Of a stretch of 64,000 nt of DNA, positions 35,467 to 44,378 are shown in pieces; position 1 is the first letter of the stretch; each line of letters opens with the position of its first letter. Source of the stretch: Xanthomarina sp. F2636L (GTDB taxonomy: Bacteria > Bacteroidota > Bacteroidia > Flavobacteriales > Flavobacteriaceae); the NCBI RefSeq assembly GCF_026410195.1, contig NZ_JAPMLM010000058.1:62001-126000 (forward strand), read 5' to 3'. The position numbers and the translations under genes are program-made. Below the pieces are notes generated by a model that did no database searches, had not been told where the DNA came from, and worked only from the letters and a program-made list of their open reading frames with translations.

Positions 35467-35908
35467 TTTTACTTATTGTTTAGACAGTAAAACCAACTCA
35501 GAATTTCTTAATAAAGGGTTAATTTGAAGGGAACTATTTGAAATGTCAGGAATATTGGTTATGTTCGCTTAGTTACCAAAAACAACCAATACCTTGGTTT
35601 ATTTTGTTGATTATGAGAAACGCCTTTAAAAGACATATTCAGTTTTTTTTAACTTTACTTAAAGTTTATCATAGGACTTTTGGGTTTTTAAATTACGCAC
35701 TTCAACCCTCAGTTCCAATTAGAAAATCTAAAATTATCTTTCCGAATTTTTAAGCACTCGCGAGTGTGCTTTAAACAATTCGATTGTCTTACTCCATCAA
35801 TTAATAAATCTATGTGTTTAACACTTAGTATAAACTCGTAGGAGTAGGTTACACTAATAGAATTGACGTTTTATTTATAATTAATTATTAAATTTAAAAC
35901 ATATTATC
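35467..35908. other. gene-poor spacer with short inverted repeats
   Basis: No convincing gene was found. It holds an inverted repeat TATTGGTT (35553-35560) / AACCAATA (35584-35591), a perfect 12-base palindrome CACTCGCGAGTG (35755-35766) within a longer AAGC...GCTT frame, and complementary ACTCC / GGAGT stretches near 35791 and 35841. It may be the promoter and leader region of the 35-residue ORF that follows. A 71-codon ORF at 35538-35753 looks non-coding. Confidence 0.5.
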
Positions 35909-36016
35909 ATGGCTAAAGGTAGAAATTTAAAAGCGCCTAAAGTAGATCTTAAAGAAAGAAGACAAGAAAAAATAAAACAAAAATTAGAAGCAAAACAAAC
36001 AAGAAAACGCAAATAA
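35909..36016 (+). CDS. very small basic protein (35 residues)
   Basis: An ORF below usual annotation size: ATG at 35909, stop TAA at 36014. Of 35 residues, 15 are Lys or Arg, with Glu and Gln spaced for a single long helix (D-L-K-E-R-R-Q-E-K-I-K-Q-K-L-E), and the C-terminus is R-K-R-K. Nothing else is encoded on either strand here. A strong plus-strand-only terminator follows 62 bases after the stop, which supports a rightward transcript. A nucleic-acid or ribosome-binding role is plausible from charge only. Confidence 0.6.
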   Translation: MAKGRNLKAPKVDLKERRQEKIKQKLEAKQTRKRK

Positions 36017-36077
36017 TAGTTGTTCAATTCCGAAACATATTGGTTATATAGATTAAAGTCGGAATATTAGTTAAGTG

Positions 36078-36118
36078 AAACCCCTTGAAGAGCCATTTTC
36101 AAGGGGTTGTTTTTTTTG
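36078..36118 (+). terminator. strong intrinsic terminator after the 35-residue ORF
   Basis: An 11-bp perfect stem AACCCCTTGAA / TTCAAGGGGTT with an 8-base loop is followed by G and eight Ts. There is no T-run on the minus strand, so it acts on rightward transcripts. Confidence 0.9.
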
Positions 36119-36129
36119 GATTATGTGCT

Positions 36130-36717
36130 TTATTTAGGAAGTTTAATCTTGTTTGTATTCTCGTACCTAAAGTCGTTAAAAGCTTTTAATTGAGTCGTAA
36201 TTTTTTCTTTCCAGACAATCATTTGTTGTTCATTTCTGCCACTTTCGGTTTCGTTAACGAATTTGATTCTAATTTCAGAAAACTCAGCCATAATATCATT
36301 ACTAATTTGATTCACAATATCAAAGCCTTTAGAAATTTCTTTCTTATGTTCTAAAACACGCTTTCTAAATTTCCTAGCTTGAATTTCAGAAAGGTCAAAT
36401 TGCATTTGCTGAAAATCTATTTGCTTGTCTAAACTTCTAATTTTGGTAGTGTCAATCCAAGAAGCGTTCCCTAGGAAGACGTTATCAATTTTCTGATTTA
36501 GGTTTCGTTTCATGAAATCAAATCCCCCAATAGCATGAGAAATCATAAACTGACTATAAACATATTCGTTATTGCCGTCATTGATTTTAATTTTAAAATC
36601 GTCTATGGTTAATTTCGATTCAGAACTCCATCTTTTTTGTCCTTCTTGCAAACTTTGAGCAAAAGTGGAATGTAAGCTAAGAAAGCATAGTATAAATCCC
36701 AGAAATATTTTATTCAT
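36130..36717 (-). CDS. secreted DUF922-like protein with decayed metal motif
   Basis: A 195-residue protein with a signal peptide ending S-T-F-A-Q (about 21). L-T-I-D-D-F-K near 36 and the segment F-Q-Q-M-Q-F-D-L-S-E-I-Q-A-R-K-F-R-K near 102-119 resemble DUF922, a predicted secreted zincin family whose core reads H-E-Q-x-H-F-D-I-x-E-x-x-A-R. Here the HExxH positions are F-Q-Q-M-Q, so zinc binding and catalysis are probably lost. The assignment is by eye and moderate. The gene follows the AAA-GGCT gene by 40 bases in the same direction. Confidence 0.6.
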   Translation of the reverse strand: MNKIFLGFILCFLSLHSTFAQSLQEGQKRWSSESKLTIDDFKIKINDGNNEYVYSQFMISHAIGGFDFMKRNLNQKIDNVFLGNASWIDTTKIRSLDKQIDFQQMQFDLSEIQARKFRKRVLEHKKEISKGFDIVNQISNDIMAEFSEIRIKFVNETESGRNEQQMIVWKEKITTQLKAFNDFRYENTNKIKLPK

Positions 36718-36757
36718 TTGTTAAATGCTAAGTAATTAGTATAAAGTAAGAAATAGG

Positions 36758-37804
36758 TTAAAACGAATTATGAGCTACGTAAATCCAAACCTCTGCACCA
36801 GATTCTGTGGTTTCCTGAACCCTTTTGTAGTTAGAAAGTCCAAATCTATCTATTTGCATAAGTTCTGCTCCTGTTATTTCAAGTACAAGCCCTTCAATAG
36901 TATTACTGCCTCCTCTTGATTTTGTGGCAATGGAAAGTTTATCTGTTTTATTTATTTTAATTACTGAAGTGTCCTTTATTTCTATATCGGTTAATATATA
37001 ATCAGATAAGGTGTCTTCTTTACCTTTAATTTCTCTCCCAAAATGAGCTTGTTGTACCTGTTTAGATTTTAATGCGCCATAAGAAAAGAGTAAATGTTTT
37101 CTTTGTTTTTCAAATTCAATAACATGGGCTTTAATTTGTTGATAAGCTAAATCTTTGGCTTCAGCAAAGGAAATTCCATAGCTTCTTTTAATCTGGTTAA
37201 TATTGTCTGGGAAACTGGATAAAACGCCATCGTAATAAATATCTAAAGCCTCTTTTGTTGGTAATAGATATTCTAGTCTTATCTGAAACCTTCTCAATAA
37301 TGCCGTATCAATAATATCTAAATGATTGGTTGCACAAATGAGTAAGGACGTATCCGATAAATGATCAATTTGCTGAATTAAGGCATTAACCAATCTTTTT
37401 ATTTCGCCAGAATCTTTATTATCATAATCTCTTAATTTACCTATAAAGTCAAATTCATCTATAAATAAAATAGCTTTATCGTTTGAGGCTGTTTTAAAAA
37501 TATCTGAAAGGTTTTTTGCTGTTTCTCCTAATCTTGAAGATACGAAACTACCTAAATTTAAGGTAATTACCTTTTTGTTTAATGCCAGTCCAATAGCATG
37601 TGCTGTAGCCGTTTTTCCACAACCTGTATGACCATGAAGTAAAATTTTATTATCTACAGGAATATTAAGGGTATTTAAAGCTTCTATATAAGTAAATTCT
37701 TCAATCAGCTGATTTATTCTTCTTCTGTTTTCAATATCCAGATGGAGCTCATCAAGACTTAGAACCTTGTTTTTAGAATTTAAAGTGTTATTATGGTTTG
37801 CCAT
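36758..37804 (-). CDS. AAA ATPase fused to a gamma-glutamylcyclotransferase-like domain
   Basis: A 348-residue protein with two modules. Residues about 45-190 are a classical AAA domain: Walker A G-H-T-G-C-G-K-T (58-65), Walker B I-L-F-I-D-E-F-D (112-119), sensor-type C-A-T-N (157-160) and an arginine-finger-like L-L-R-R-F (169-173). Residues about 237-345 match AIG2/GGCT-like proteins: the F-S-Y-G-A-L loop (240-245, family YGSx/YGTL), F-G-R-E near 255, I-E-G-L-V-L-E-I-T near 303 and Y-K-R-V then W-I-Y-V. The position of the catalytic Glu (family Y-E before Y-K-R) reads F-G-L, Gly322, so the cyclotransferase activity is probably lost. The substrate of the ATPase is unknown. Confidence 0.82.
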   Translation of the reverse strand: MANHNNTLNSKNKVLSLDELHLDIENRRRINQLIEEFTYIEALNTLNIPVDNKILLHGHTGCGKTATAHAIGLALNKKVITLNLGSFVSSRLGETAKNLSDIFKTASNDKAILFIDEFDFIGKLRDYDNKDSGEIKRLVNALIQQIDHLSDTSLLICATNHLDIIDTALLRRFQIRLEYLLPTKEALDIYYDGVLSSFPDNINQIKRSYGISFAEAKDLAYQQIKAHVIEFEKQRKHLLFSYGALKSKQVQQAHFGREIKGKEDTLSDYILTDIEIKDTSVIKINKTDKLSIATKSRGGSNTIEGLVLEITGAELMQIDRFGLSNYKRVQETTESGAEVWIYVAHNSF

Positions 37805-37922
37805 GGTTTTAAATCTTGTATAGAATGTAGCAAATTAAAAAGGGAGCTTGCATTTACATGAAAAGTATATTCGTAACATCCTAAGAAAGAAACAAAAGAA
37901 TTAATTTAAATGTTTAAAATTG

Positions 37923-40079
37923 TTAGTCCATTAAAATTTCCAAAATCTGTATAGCGGCATCACTAATTCTAGTTCCAGGACCAAAAACAGCCATGGCTCC
38001 AGCATCGAATAAATATTGATAATCTTGTTTTGGAATCACGCCTCCAACAACGACCATAATATCTTCTCGACCATAGTTTTTAAGTTCTTCGATAACTTGT
38101 GGCACTAAGGTTTTATGTCCTGCAGCTAAGGAGGAAACGCCTAATACATGTACGTCGTTTTCTACAGCTTGTTTAGCAGCTTCTTGAGGGGTTTGGAAAA
38201 GAGGTCCAATATCCACGTCAAAACCTACGTCTGCATAACCTGTGGCAACCACTTTGGCACCTCGATCATGACCATCTTGGCCCATTTTAGCAATCATGAT
38301 ACGTGGTCTTCTACCATCTTGTTCTGCAAAAGCATCTGCCATTTGCTTGGCTTTGCTAAACGAACTATCGTTTTTTATTTCTTTACTATACACACCTGAA
38401 AAGGATTTAATTTGTGCCTTATATCGTCCGTATACAACTTCTAAAGCATCGCTTATTTCACCAAGGGTTGCTCTTTCTCGAGCAGCTTCAACAGCTAAAG
38501 CTAGTAAATTATTGTTCTCTTTCAAAAGAGAGTCTTTAGAATTTTTAGTCCAAATTCTGGCGGCCTCGGTTAAATTGGCTAAAGCTTTTTTTACTTTATC
38601 AGTATCTCGTTCTGCCTTTATCTTGTTTAAACGCTCTACCTGTTGAGTTCTAACCGTTTGATTATCTACTTCTAAAGTGGCAATTGGGTCTTCTTGGTCT
38701 AATCTGTACTTGTTAACACCAACAATAATATCTTCACCAGAATCTATTCTTGCTTGTTTTCTTGCAGCAGCTTCTTCAATGCGTAATTTTGGAATTCCAG
38801 CTTCAATAGCTTTGGTCATCCCACCAAGTTCTTCCACTTCTTCAATAAGTTTCCAAGCATTTTGAGCGATATCGTTTGTTAGTTTTTCAACATAAAAACT
38901 TCCAGCCCAAGGATCCACGGTTTTAGTGATTTTGGTTTCCTCTTGAAGGTAAATTTGGGTGTTTCTAGCTATTCTTGCAGAGAAATCTGTTGGTAACGCA
39001 ATGGCTTCATCTAAAGCATTTGTGTGCAAAGATTGTGTGCCTCCAAAAGCAGCAGCAGCAGCTTCAATACAAGTTCTGGCTACATTATTAAAAGGATCTT
39101 GCTCTGTTAAACTCCAACCACTAGTTTGACAATGTGTTCTTAAAGCCAAAGATTTTTTGTTTTTTGGATGGAACTGTTTCACCATTTTTGCCCATAACAT
39201 TCTGGCAGCTCTCATTTTGGCAATCTCCATAAAATGATTCATGCCAATAGCCCAAAAGAAAGATAATCTAGGAGCAAAGGTATCTATGTCCATGCCAGCA
39301 TCTATGCCTTTTCTTATGTATTCTAATCCATCGGCTAAAGTGTATGCTAATTCAATATCTCCAGTTGCTCCAGCTTCCTGCATGTGGTATCCAGAGATAC
39401 TGATACTATTGAATTTTGGCATATTTTTGCTAGTATATTCAAAAATATCTGAAATAATTTTCATGGATGGTGTTGGAGGGTAGATGTATGTATTTCTAAC
39501 CATAAACTCCTTTAAAATATCATTTTGAATAGTACCTGCCAATTGTTCTGGCTTCACACCTTGTTCTTCGGCTGCCACAATATAAAAAGCCATAATTGGT
39601 AAAACAGCACCATTCATAGTCATAGAAACACTCATTTTATCTAGTGGAATCTGATCGAAAAGCACTTTCATATCTTCTACAGAATCTATAGCTACTCCTG
39701 CTTTTCCAACATCGCCAAATACGCGTACATGATCTGAATCGTAACCTCTATGTGTAGCCAAATCGAAAGCAACGGATAAACCTTTTTGTCCTGCCGCTAG
39801 ATTTCTTCTGTAAAAGGAATTGCTTTCTTCAGCAGTAGAGAATCCAGCATATTGGCGAATAGTCCATGGCCTACGAACATACATCGTACTGTATGGCCCA
39901 CGAAGATATGGAGAAATTCCAGCTACAAAATTTAAGTGTTCTAAATTACTTAAATCGTCTTTACTATAAGTGGATTTAACATCAATATTTTCGGCTGTAT
40001 TAAATACAGAATTTACTAAAGACTTTTCAGTTTCTAAATCTGTTTTTAAAGTGATATGTTGAATGTTTTTTCTTGACAT
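37923..40079 (-). CDS. mutB: methylmalonyl-CoA mutase large subunit, B12-binding
   Basis: A 718-residue enzyme interconverting methylmalonyl-CoA and succinyl-CoA. The N-terminal TIM barrel holds R-G-P-Y-S-T-M-Y and [13 protein letters not shown] near 70-110. The C-terminal cobalamin domain has D-G-H-D-R-G-A-K-V (near 608), the base-off His motif, followed by G-V-S-S-L-A-A-G-H and G-G-V-I-P. Its partner mutA lies upstream in the same direction, with one lipoprotein gene between. Confidence 0.96.
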   Translation of the reverse strand: MSRKNIQHITLKTDLETEKSLVNSVFNTAENIDVKSTYSKDDLSNLEHLNFVAGISPYLRGPYSTMYVRRPWTIRQYAGFSTAEESNSFYRRNLAAGQKGLSVAFDLATHRGYDSDHVRVFGDVGKAGVAIDSVEDMKVLFDQIPLDKMSVSMTMNGAVLPIMAFYIVAAEEQGVKPEQLAGTIQNDILKEFMVRNTYIYPPTPSMKIISDIFEYTSKNMPKFNSISISGYHMQEAGATGDIELAYTLADGLEYIRKGIDAGMDIDTFAPRLSFFWAIGMNHFMEIAKMRAARMLWAKMVKQFHPKNKKSLALRTHCQTSGWSLTEQDPFNNVARTCIEAAAAAFGGTQSLHTNALDEAIALPTDFSARIARNTQIYLQEETKITKTVDPWAGSFYVEKLTNDIAQNAWKLIEEVEELGGMTKAIEAGIPKLRIEEAAARKQARIDSGEDIIVGVNKYRLDQEDPIATLEVDNQTVRTQQVERLNKIKAERDTDKVKKALANLTEAARIWTKNSKDSLLKENNNLLALAVEAARERATLGEISDALEVVYGRYKAQIKSFSGVYSKEIKNDSSFSKAKQMADAFAEQDGRRPRIMIAKMGQDGHDRGAKVVATGYADVGFDVDIGPLFQTPQEAAKQAVENDVHVLGVSSLAAGHKTLVPQVIEELKNYGREDIMVVVGGVIPKQDYQYLFDAGAMAVFGPGTRISDAAIQILEILMD

Positions 40080-40102
40080 TTTAATGGTGTATCAATTCCC
40101 TA

Positions 40103-40798
40103 TTATTTTTTGGCGTCTATTAAATTAACAGCATTAGGTAAGCCATTATTGTTTTTATTAGCATTATTGTTCTTTGGTTTTTCTGAAACTAATGCAGGAT
40201 CGACATTGAATAAATTTGCATAATATAAATCGAAAGCCACATAAGCGGCCATATACCTGTCTTCATGAGCGTTTTTAACTAATTTAATAAGCGGAGCCCC
40301 AAAAATATCTGCTCTCATGCTGTTGGTAGATACTAAAGCGTTATAGGTAGCTTGTAGGTCTTTATTTTTAAAATTCTTAGAAAGACAATTTAAGAGATCT
40401 GATTGATAGTTGATACTATTATCTGTTTGCCATAAGTCTTTGTCATTTTTTAATGCTTCAAAAATCTCCATGGTATGAGGAGATACAATCTCTTGGAAAT
40501 TTACCTTCCCATTTATGGCATCTCGTGTAAAAAATGAATAGCCTCTTCTAATATTTTTATTTTTTGGATCGTATTTGTCAGTAATATCATCTTCGAAAGA
40601 AAGCAGAGCTTCAAAATATAATTTGGTATCTAAATTATCGCAAACTAAAATGTTTTCTTGATCTGCATACTTATAATTATTAAATGATGCTGATTCATCT
40701 TGACAGTTAAAAAGAGTCAAGCATAAAACAATTATTGTAAGTTTTAATAGGTTTTTACTCATGGCAATATTATTTATTTTTTTAATTGAGGTTTTCAT
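40103..40798 (-). CDS. lipoprotein of unknown function between mutA and mutB
   Basis: A 231-residue protein with a lipobox L-F-N-C (about residue 32); the mature part is helical, with an Asn/Lys-rich C-terminal tail. Its ATG at 40798 overlaps the mutA stop by four bases (ATGA), so the two are translationally coupled. A second Met 12 codons later would give a shorter signal peptide. No known domain was recognised. A surface lipoprotein inside the mutase operon is unexpected functionally, and its role is unknown. Confidence 0.72.
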   Translation of the reverse strand: MKTSIKKINNIAMSKNLLKLTIIVLCLTLFNCQDESASFNNYKYADQENILVCDNLDTKLYFEALLSFEDDITDKYDPKNKNIRRGYSFFTRDAINGKVNFQEIVSPHTMEIFEALKNDKDLWQTDNSINYQSDLLNCLSKNFKNKDLQATYNALVSTNSMRADIFGAPLIKLVKNAHEDRYMAAYVAFDLYYANLFNVDPALVSEKPKNNNANKNNNGLPNAVNLIDAKK

Positions 40799-42147
40799 TC
40801 AGATTTTAGTCTGTTTTTTTCTAAAGTTTCGGCTAACCTTTTTTCAATTATTGGCTCGATAAGTGTTTTTCTAGGGTTGGTTTTAACAAAAGGATAAAGT
40901 TCCAAATCCTGTTTCATTTTATCGTTTGGATTAGGGTGTTTGTTTGTTCCTAAAAGAACTTCTTCACCTGTATTAAATTGTGTTTGTTCTTTTTCAGCAC
41001 TTTCTTTTATTTTTCTTTGAATGGTGCCTTCTTTTAATTGTTTTAAAAAGCCACCATGAGCTTCGATATCTTTAAATAACTCTAGGGCCTTTTCTGCTAA
41101 TTGCTGACTAAGACTTTCTATATAGTATGCACCATCTGAAGGATTATTTACTTTGTCGAAATAACTTTCATGTTTTAAAACCAAGAGTTGATTTCTGGAG
41201 ATACGACTTCCAAATTCGTTGTCTTTATGATAAATAGCATCGTAAGCTAAATTATTTATGGTATTTGCGCCACCAAGTATAGAACTCATACATTCTGTGG
41301 TAGTACGAAGCAAATTGGTGTTATAGTCGTAAAGTGTTTTGTTACGTTTAGTTGGGACTACAAATATATGACACTCAGAAGTAATGTTATATTCTGAAGA
41401 TAGCGTGTGCCATAAGGTTCTTAAGGCTCTTAATTTGGCAATTTCGAAAAAATAATTGGTGCCAACAGACACATTAAAGATTACTTGAAGAGAATCTTTT
41501 TGGCTTAAATGATTTAAATATTCATTTACATGAGCCAAAGCATATGCTAGTTGCTGAACCATATTTGCTCCAGCATTTTGGTATAATGCCACATCGACAC
41601 TCATGGTAGATGTTTTATTAACTATAGCTTCAAATTCTTTATGGTCTTCTTGCAGCGTAGTAAACCAATTTCCGCTTCTTGAAAGGTTTCCAATAATATC
41701 TGTTAGAATAACAGTTCTTTCTTTTGAAGCAATTTCAAAGATTTTATTAACATAGGATGAAGCTATAAACTGAAGTTCAAAAAATAGCTGTGTTTTACTT
41801 GAGTCAATATCTTTTAAAAGAATTTCAATTGAAACATCTTCTGAAGGAATAATAAATTTTAAACTTTCTGCACCTCTATTTAATAGTTCTTTAGCGTGTG
41901 TATTTGATTTTTGAACATCGGCTACAAAGATGGTTTCACAAATATGCCATTGTGTAGCTTTTGATGAAGACATGTTTGGTATTGAAGAAAATTCGTCTGC
42001 ATGATAAAAAGGTTTTACATGGATGCCTTCGTTTGTTTTCCATATAAGCGTATCGTTATAATCGGCTCCTTTAAGGTCTGCTTGAATTTTTTGTTTCCAT
42101 TCTTTAGATGAAACATCGCTAAATTCTTCAAATAATTTATTGCTCAT
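40795..42147 (-). CDS. mutA: methylmalonyl-CoA mutase small subunit, short form
   Basis: A 450-residue homologue of the mutase barrel. It is shorter than the 610-640 residue actinobacterial small subunit, because the C-terminal cobalamin-like domain is absent; this short form is usual in Bacteroidota. Segments N-A-G-A-N-M-V-Q-Q-L-A-Y near 192, A-K-L-R-A-L-R-T-L-W near 237 and S-R-I-S-R-N near 318 align with the mutase fold. It is non-catalytic and pairs with MutB. It overlaps ftsB (11 bases) and the lipoprotein gene (4 bases). Confidence 0.93.
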   Translation of the reverse strand: MSNKLFEEFSDVSSKEWKQKIQADLKGADYNDTLIWKTNEGIHVKPFYHADEFSSIPNMSSSKATQWHICETIFVADVQKSNTHAKELLNRGAESLKFIIPSEDVSIEILLKDIDSSKTQLFFELQFIASSYVNKIFEIASKERTVILTDIIGNLSRSGNWFTTLQEDHKEFEAIVNKTSTMSVDVALYQNAGANMVQQLAYALAHVNEYLNHLSQKDSLQVIFNVSVGTNYFFEIAKLRALRTLWHTLSSEYNITSECHIFVVPTKRNKTLYDYNTNLLRTTTECMSSILGGANTINNLAYDAIYHKDNEFGSRISRNQLLVLKHESYFDKVNNPSDGAYYIESLSQQLAEKALELFKDIEAHGGFLKQLKEGTIQRKIKESAEKEQTQFNTGEEVLLGTNKHPNPNDKMKQDLELYPFVKTNPRKTLIEPIIEKRLAETLEKNRLKSE

Positions 42148-42466
42148 TTTTATCTTTTTTAGCTATACTATCTTGGTATTCAATAATAAATATTTCTTCA
42201 TTTTCTTTCTTCATATAATATTTTTCACGAGCTAATTTCTCAACACCTTCTTCGGTACTCAGTTCTTTTATGGCTTTACGATCTTTAATAATTTCGTTTT
42301 TGTAAAAGTTTTTTTCGGCTTCAAGTTCATCAATATCTGAGTTTAATTCGTTGTGAATTAACCATGAATTGGCATCGAAAAAAAACATCCAAACAGCAAA
42401 TACAACTAGGATTAAAACAAAAATGTTTTTAAAAGGTTTTAAGTATTTACTTGTTTTTTTAGCCAT
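42137..42466 (-). CDS. FtsB/DivIC-family septum formation protein
   Basis: A 109-residue bitopic protein: a basic cytoplasmic start, one transmembrane helix at about 14-27, then a periplasmic coiled coil (about 38-70) and the conserved L-A-R-E-K-Y-Y-M-K-K-E-N-E near 82, the hallmark of FtsB/DivIC. It acts in the divisome with FtsL and FtsQ. It starts one base from the udk stop and overlaps mutA by 11 bases. Confidence 0.9.
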   Translation of the reverse strand: MAKKTSKYLKPFKNIFVLILVVFAVWMFFFDANSWLIHNELNSDIDELEAEKNFYKNEIIKDRKAIKELSTEEGVEKLAREKYYMKKENEEIFIIEYQDSIAKKDKNEQ

Positions 42467-43074
42467 TATACTAAACGTTGATTGATAATAGTTTTAACAA
42501 TATCTACAGCAACCGTATTGTATTTGTTGTTAGGAATAATAATGTCTGCATATTCCTTCATTGGTTCAATAAATTGTTGGTGCATAGGTTTTAATGTGTT
42601 TTGATATCTAGCCAATACTTCTTCAATATCTCTGCCACGTTCTGTGATGTCACGTTTTAGACGACGTACCAATCGTTCGTCACTATCTGCATGAACAAAT
42701 ATTTTAATGTCGAACATCTCTCTCAATTCTGGATTTGTTAGAATTAAAATCCCTTCAACAATCATCACTTTTCTTGGATGCGTTAAAATGGTGTCTCCAG
42801 TTCTGTTATGTTTAATAAAAGAATAAACAGGTTGGTGAATGTCGTTGCCTTTTTTTAATTCTTTTAAATGATTTTCAAGTAATTCGAAATCAATAGAACG
42901 AGGATGGTCGAAATTAATTTTAACTCTTTCGTCCAGACTCAAGTGAGAGGTGTCTTTATAATAGGAGTCTTGCGAAATTACACCAACCTCTCCTTCTGGT
43001 AACTGATTTAATATTTGGTTTACAACCGTTGTTTTTCCACAACCTGTTCCACCTGCAATTCCAATAATTAGCAT
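42466..43074 (-). CDS. udk: uridine kinase
   Basis: A 202-residue pyrimidine salvage enzyme that phosphorylates uridine and cytidine. The P-loop G-I-A-G-G-T-G-C-G-K-T-T lies at about 5-16; D-S-Y-Y-K-D near 36, F-D-H-P near 55 and R-R-L-K-R-D-I-T-E-R-G near 132 are family motifs. It heads the leftward group udk-ftsB-mutA-lipoprotein-mutB. A -7 element (43099-43106) precedes it by 24 bases. Confidence 0.95.
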   Translation of the reverse strand: MLIIGIAGGTGCGKTTVVNQILNQLPEGEVGVISQDSYYKDTSHLSLDERVKINFDHPRSIDFELLENHLKELKKGNDIHQPVYSFIKHNRTGDTILTHPRKVMIVEGILILTNPELREMFDIKIFVHADSDERLVRRLKRDITERGRDIEEVLARYQNTLKPMHQQFIEPMKEYADIIIPNNKYNTVAVDIVKTIINQRLV

Positions 43075-43098
43075 GAATTTGATTTTTTATTTAAAGCA

Positions 43099-43106
43099 CA
43101 AATTTA
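43099..43106 (-). promoter_or_regulatory. -7 element for the udk-ftsB-mutA group
   Basis: On the minus strand TAAATTTG matches TAnnTTTG, 24 bases before the udk ATG. No clear -33 box. Confidence 0.45.
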
Positions 43107-43163
43107 GGTATTTACATTGGAAATATGAGTGCTATTTTTGAAACTTACAAATCAATAGACTTA

Positions 43164-44270
43164 TTACTTTTCAGGTAAAAGTTTAACAATGCCTAAATTC
43201 TCCACTCCTACATACATATAGCCATCTAGACCTTGTTCAATAGACCGAACTCTGCCAAGGCCTTCCAATAATTTTTCTTCACTTAGAACCTTATCCTCTT
43301 TTAAAATGCATCTACTAACATACTGAAATTTTAAAGATCCAACCAATAAGTTACCTTTCCATTCTGGATAGATATCGCTAGAAATAAATGCCATTCCACT
43401 TGGAGCAATAGATGGTACCCAATAATGTATAGGAGATTCCATACCTGGAAGCTCTGTATAATCTGTAATTTTTGTACCTACATAATTTACTCCATAAGAT
43501 ACTTTAGGCCATCCATAATTTTTACCAGAATTTATAATATTTATCTCATCACCTCCCTTAGGTCCATGCTCATGAGTCCAAATTTCTCCATTTTTTGGAT
43601 GAATTTTCATACCTTGAGGATTTCTGTTACCATAAGTATAAATTGCCTTTTTTGCATTTGGTGTATTATAGAACGGATTGTCTTCAGGAATTCTTCCATC
43701 GTCATAAAGTCGATAGACTTTGCCGCCATCTTTTGTTAAATCTTGGGGATTTATATCTTTTTCACCTCTGTCCCCAATGGTAAAATACAAATAACCCTTA
43801 TTATCAAATATAATTCTGGAACCAAAATGATAGCTTGTTGTGGTATTTGGTGATGCTTTATACAGTAATTCTTTATTAATTAATTGATTGTTTTCAATTT
43901 TTGCTCTCATAATAGCGGTATTGCAACCTTCTTTCTCACCTTCAGGAGAAGCGTATGAAATGTAAATCCAACCATTATCTTTATAATCAGGGTGAAGTTC
44001 AATATCCATTAACCCACCTTGACCTAATACTTCTATCTCAGGCAAACCTTCGATAAGTGTTTTTTTTCCATCTATAAAATGGATGAGTTCGCCTTTTTTT
44101 TCAGTAATCAACATGGAGTTATCTGGTAAAAATGCAAACCCCCAAGGAATATTTAAATCAGGAACAACAACTTGATAGGTTTCTTTAGAAGCTATCTTCT
44201 TTTTATCTTGTCCGCAAGATATTACACTAAATAAGCAAAAAATTAAGATGAAAGAGTAAGATGATTTCAT
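43164..44270 (-). CDS. PQQ-dependent sugar dehydrogenase family lipoprotein
   Basis: A 368-residue lipoprotein (lipobox S-V-I-S-C, Cys19) with the six-bladed propeller of soluble aldose-sugar dehydrogenases. W-G-F-A-F-L-P-D near 41, G-Q-G-G-L-M-D-I-E-L-H-P near 83, G-S-R-I near 151, G-D-R-G near 168, R-N-P-Q-G near 217 and H-E-H-G-P-K-G-G-D-E near 234 are the family's PQQ and calcium site motifs. It probably oxidises sugars in the periplasm. It is convergent with nothing nearby; the start is about 100 bases from the tRNA-Pro gene. Confidence 0.9.
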   Translation of the reverse strand: MKSSYSFILIFCLFSVISCGQDKKKIASKETYQVVVPDLNIPWGFAFLPDNSMLITEKKGELIHFIDGKKTLIEGLPEIEVLGQGGLMDIELHPDYKDNGWIYISYASPEGEKEGCNTAIMRAKIENNQLINKELLYKASPNTTTSYHFGSRIIFDNKGYLYFTIGDRGEKDINPQDLTKDGGKVYRLYDDGRIPEDNPFYNTPNAKKAIYTYGNRNPQGMKIHPKNGEIWTHEHGPKGGDEINIINSGKNYGWPKVSYGVNYVGTKITDYTELPGMESPIHYWVPSIAPSGMAFISSDIYPEWKGNLLVGSLKFQYVSRCILKEDKVLSEEKLLEGLGRVRSIEQGLDGYMYVGVENLGIVKLLPEK

Positions 44271-44307
44271 GATATAGTAATTTAATCTATAAATTTAAAA
44301 ATAAAAG

Positions 44308-44339
44308 TTGTTGGTTGTTAAAGAAAAGTCATATATTTG
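44308..44339 (+). promoter_or_regulatory. promoter of tRNA-Pro
   Basis: TTG (44308-44310) and TATATTTG (44332-44339) with a 21-base spacer match the Bacteroidota pattern; another TTG at 44311 gives 18. The tRNA begins 40 bases after. Confidence 0.7.
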
Positions 44340-44378
44340 CACCTCGAAATTCACTATGTGAGTATTAGATAGCCAATT

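Noticed and set aside
35538-35753. 71-codon plus-strand ORF in the spacer after the M16 peptidase
   Set aside because: The residues are dominated by Phe/Leu/Lys typical of translated AT-rich non-coding DNA, there is no signal or domain pattern, and it overlaps inverted repeats.
35748-35772. Possible CIRCE (HrcA) heat-shock operator
   Set aside because: CIRCE arms TTAGCACTC/GAGTGCTAA need a 9-base spacer. Here the arms meet directly as CACTCGCGAGTG, and no chaperone gene follows.
38148-39483. Several plus-strand ORFs within the mutB region
   Set aside because: All are antisense frames of the strongly recognised mutB gene, without features of their own.
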